Shown one piece after another: positions 61,922 to 64,000 of a stretch of 64,000 nucleotides of DNA. Position 1 is the stretch's first letter, and each line of letters starts with the position of its first letter. The position numbers were made by a program, and so were the translations under genes. Source of the stretch: UBA7957 sp965224675 (GTDB taxonomy: Bacteria > Pseudomonadota > Gammaproteobacteria > Granulosicoccales > Granulosicoccaceae); contig CBDDAA010000002.1 of NCBI GenBank assembly GCA_965224675.1, positions 1,054,001-1,118,000 of the forward strand. The letters are read 5' to 3'. The notes under the pieces were generated by a model. The model worked only from the letters and a program-made list of their open reading frames with translations. It made no database searches and was not told where the DNA came from.

Positions 61922-63223
61922 GTGAAAGCACTACATAAAAATAAACTAAATACTGTTTCCCCCCGGACGGTACCTAGCCTGCAGCATACTCAATTTGGGA
62001 CAACACAATCATCTCAATTGTCTGACGCTTTGGATTTAGACTGGTTATCACAAAAAATTGACATAGACAATGAATTTACCTGCCTGGAAATTCTTGTCAA
62101 AGCGTTAATGGTAGCCCACCAACAGTCTGCGAGTTGCATTTATATTGAACCCGAAAAATCCATAATACGATTACGATATCGAATATTCGATACCTTGCAG
62201 GAAGAGCTGATCAACGATATTGACCATAATTTCGAGTTAAGCACGATACTACAAAAACTGGGCTCTGTTGCACATACAGAAATTGACATACATGTAGGTG
62301 CAAAACTAAACGTAGTTATTGCCAGGCACCTCTACGAGATCAGCATACTTCCGCTTTTAAGCATGCCTGAAAATTCTCTGACCATTAAACTAAAGCAGCG
62401 AAAATTGTATGCACCTACTTTGGATGAACTGGAGATACCAAGTGTTCAACTTAAGCAATTACGCGAAACCATCAAAAATAAATCGGGTGTATTTATTGTT
62501 GCCGGACCTGCAAACAGCAATAAAAAATTAACGCATCTGGCCGTATTGCAGGAATTAAACATTCCCGCGCGCAAGATTATTTCAATTGAAAGCCATATCG
62601 GTCAGATCATTCCCAGAATTGCACAAATAAAACCACAACTGAATGACCCCGTAGATTTTGCGGAATGTATTTTAGATCAGATACCCGATATCGTTGGCTT
62701 GGATAAAGTACACCATCCATCGCTGTTTTCAAGATTCACTCATGCGTCACTAAATTCCATCAGTGTATTTACATGCGTTGATGCCAATTCATTAACAGGT
62801 ACTGTAGAGAAGCTGCTAAGCCAGGGGATATCTTCATTATTGCTAAGCCTTTCACTCAAAGCCGTTCTAATTCAACAGCCTCTGATAAAAATTTGCGAAC
62901 AATGCAAGACTGTGCATAACACCACTGAGCTTGAAAAAAAATGGATCAACGAAAATTTTCCCACAATAGAAATTATTGGCGGAAGTTTAGTTGAAGGTGA
63001 AGGATGTGAAAAGTGCCACTATACGGGCATGTCAGGCGAGTGCATGGTTTACGACTACATACAAATTAACAATGAAATGGCTGAGGCGATTCTCAACGCT
63101 GATATCGCTGCACTTACTACTGCCATAACACTGAGAAGCAATTTTGAAACTTTGAAACATAAAGCACTTAAACTGGCCTTAGGTAGTATTATTTCCTTGA
63201 ATCAGGCAATGTCAGTCAGGTAA
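61922..63223 (+). CDS. PilB/GspE-like protein with degenerate ATPase motifs
   Basis: A 433-residue protein (GTG start) with the overall layout of type II secretion/type IV pilus ATPases: an ASCIYIEP segment in place of ASDIHIEP, the RLRYRIFDTLQEEL region, and the CxxC...CxxC zinc motif at C325, C328, C362 and C365 (KICEQCKT, GCEKCHYTGMSGEC). All catalytic elements are altered. Walker A is GPANSNKKLT instead of GPTGSGKTTT (near residues 195-204), the Asp box is IESHIG, Walker B is DIVGLDKVHH, and the His box is TCVDANS. The reading frame is intact and long, so it is probably expressed as a non-catalytic partner of a real PilB or GspE, or a structural protein. It is not an obvious recent pseudogene. 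Confidence 0.75.
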   Translation: MKALHKNKLNTVSPRTVPSLQHTQFGTTQSSQLSDALDLDWLSQKIDIDNEFTCLEILVKALMVAHQQSASCIYIEPEKSIIRLRYRIFDTLQEELINDIDHNFELSTILQKLGSVAHTEIDIHVGAKLNVVIARHLYEISILPLLSMPENSLTIKLKQRKLYAPTLDELEIPSVQLKQLRETIKNKSGVFIVAGPANSNKKLTHLAVLQELNIPARKIISIESHIGQIIPRIAQIKPQLNDPVDFAECILDQIPDIVGLDKVHHPSLFSRFTHASLNSISVFTCVDANSLTGTVEKLLSQGISSLLLSLSLKAVLIQQPLIKICEQCKTVHNTTELEKKWINENFPTIEIIGGSLVEGEGCEKCHYTGMSGECMVYDYIQINNEMAEAILNADIAALTTAITLRSNFETLKHKALKLALGSIISLNQAMSVR

Positions 63224-63255
63224 AAAAGATAACTTAAACGGATCCGGGATACCCA

Positions 63256-63471
63256 TCAGGACATTGATCTTCTTGAAATAGTCACTAGTGCTACCAGTGA
63301 CAACACGAAAACCAACGCAATATTACCAATTCCACCACCCAGCATTGGTGTCCCCGATTCCGAAATATAGGATACTTCGTCATATTCGTTTCGATATACC
63401 ATTGCAATCTGCTGTGGCGCTTGTGAATTAATATCGTCAGAAGTCAAAATTGTTTTTTCTTGAATGGTCAT
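63256..63471 (-). CDS. Small C-terminally anchored membrane protein
   Basis: A 71-residue protein with GAGGTAG six nucleotides before its ATG. A polar N-terminal half (DDINSQAPQQIAMVYRNEYDEVSYISESG) leads to a Gly-rich turn and one membrane segment near the C-terminus (GGGIGNIALVFVLSLVALVTI) ending in RRS. It resembles a GlyGly-type C-terminal sorting signal, but there is no N-terminal signal peptide, so a tail-anchored cytoplasmic protein is equally likely. It converges with the PilB-like gene. Confidence 0.55.
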   Translation of the reverse strand: MTIQEKTILTSDDINSQAPQQIAMVYRNEYDEVSYISESGTPMLGGGIGNIALVFVLSLVALVTISRRSMS

Positions 63472-63649
63472 TTTTCTACCTCAGAACCGTATAGATTTCA
63501 GGTAAATAATGCCAATTCGGTTTAGAATAATCTGTGTCAGATAACCCAATTTTTTGTTAACTATTCACTATTTCTCATCTGGACCCTGTACAGCCAGGTG
63601 CCTGAGTATATGGACGTGCTCAATTATTCCAACAAAACAGCTGAATTAC

Positions 63650-63686
63650 GTAGGGGGCGTTCTCAATTAACTTGACCGCCCCTAGG
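63650..63686 (+). repeat. Dispersed imperfect-palindrome repeat, copy c
   Basis: GTAGGGGGCGTTCTCAATTA then ACTTGACCGCCCCTAGG: both arms are present (TAGGGGGCG against CGCCCCTA) with the TTCTCAATTAA core. It is the most complete copy besides the one at 60463. Confidence 0.5.
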
Positions 63687-63763
63687 TTAGTTAAAGGTCA
63701 AATGTATGCAAATCATATGTACCGGTCCAATAAAATATAATGGACCGGCACATGTACTCTATA

Positions 63764-64000
63764 TCAAGAAATGTTGATGTTTGTATCGGCCTGAATATTA
63801 TCGCTACCACCTTGCCCGGTTACCGCAGCATTAGCTTGGTTTTGTGCCTGCTGAACTGCTTGCTGAGCAGCTCCCATGGCACCGCCCGCACCACCCATAC
63901 CATCCACAATACCTGCGCCTCCGGATGCCACTGAGTTAAGGTCCTGATCACTAACACTGCCCTGTGCTCCTGCATTACCTTGTATTGCATCACCACCACT
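63764..64000 (-). CDS. Gly/Ala/Gln-rich protein, C-terminal part (cut by window edge)
   Basis: An open minus-strand frame entering from the right edge and ending at a TGA at 63764-63766; 78 residues are visible. Composition is low-complexity: SGGDAIQGNAGAQGSVSDQ, then GGAGIVDGMGGAGGAMGAAQ, AVQQAQNQANAAVTG, ending in DTNINIS. Such Gly/Ala/Gln/Asn-rich sequence suggests an extracellular or self-assembling protein, but that is inference. Inverted repeat CCGGTCCA/TGGACCGG (63722-63748) follows the stop without a clear T-run. Confidence 0.55.
   Translation of the reverse strand, partial: SGGDAIQGNAGAQGSVSDQDLNSVASGGAGIVDGMGGAGGAMGAAQQAVQQAQNQANAAVTGQGGSDNIQADTNINIS

Noticed and set aside
1..64000. 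CRISPR array, tRNA or rRNA genes
   Set aside because: I saw no regularly spaced repeats, no cloverleaf-type sequence with CCA ends and no rRNA signature segments by eye.

Overview
The window looks like chromosomal DNA of a free-living, aerobic, probably marine gammaproteobacterium with a moderate-to-low GC content. The evidence is gene order. It carries rng-yhdP-tldD, pmbA divergent from darP, crp divergent from an OsmC-family gene, DUF2066-hda facing purM-purN-DUF3108, rplM-rpsI, and a Pseudomonas-type trpE-trpG-trpD-trpC set close to rpe-gph. I cannot name a genus. I found no rRNA, tRNA or CRISPR array.

Layout. 0-2.3 kb: a minus-strand operon of ECF sigma factor, one-pass anti-sigma, small exported protein, DUF3106 protein and an outer-membrane-like protein cut by the window edge. 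2.7-8.9 kb: a methylated-amine (probably quaternary-amine) catabolic locus with a Rieske oxygenase, a LysR regulator, an MttB-family methyltransferase and a dimethylglycine/sarcosine-dehydrogenase-like protein with a folate-binding half. 9-16 kb: accessory and hypothetical genes, including a LysE exporter, an odd HAD protein and a MoxR ATPase/VWA pair. 16.2-25.9 kb: molybdopterin genes moaC and moaDE, two HtrA proteases, a TPR O-GlcNAc-transferase-like protein, and a two-component system divergent from the mucD-like protease. 26-34.6 kb: GST, ogt, a rhodanese, carbonic anhydrase, hda and purine genes. 34.6-36.0 kb: an insertion graveyard with an Rhs/YD-repeat scrap joined to an IS21 remnant. 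36.3-47.8 kb: a porin, then the TldD/TldE (PmbA), DarP, YhdP and RNase G block. 48-60 kb: ribosomal proteins S9 and L13, a pair of small-RNA-like units, CRP, tryptophan genes, class I fumarase, gph, rpe and two small cytochromes c. 60.5-64 kb: accessory DNA with a broken LysR gene, a PilB/GspE-like protein that has lost its ATPase motifs, and a Gly/Ala/Gln-rich protein cut by the right edge.

The most novel-looking signal is at 49.88-50.12 kb. Two tandem units on the minus strand share a 20-nt sequence containing CCTCCTCC, a conserved small stem-loop, and their own intrinsic terminators with unrelated stems. The first unit has a strong sigma-70 -35 box. They look like sibling anti-Shine-Dalgarno small RNAs. 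Next in interest are the degenerate PilB-like protein, the MttB/Rieske/folate-oxidoreductase locus without a corrinoid protein, and a four-copy family of ~37-bp imperfect palindromes between genes.
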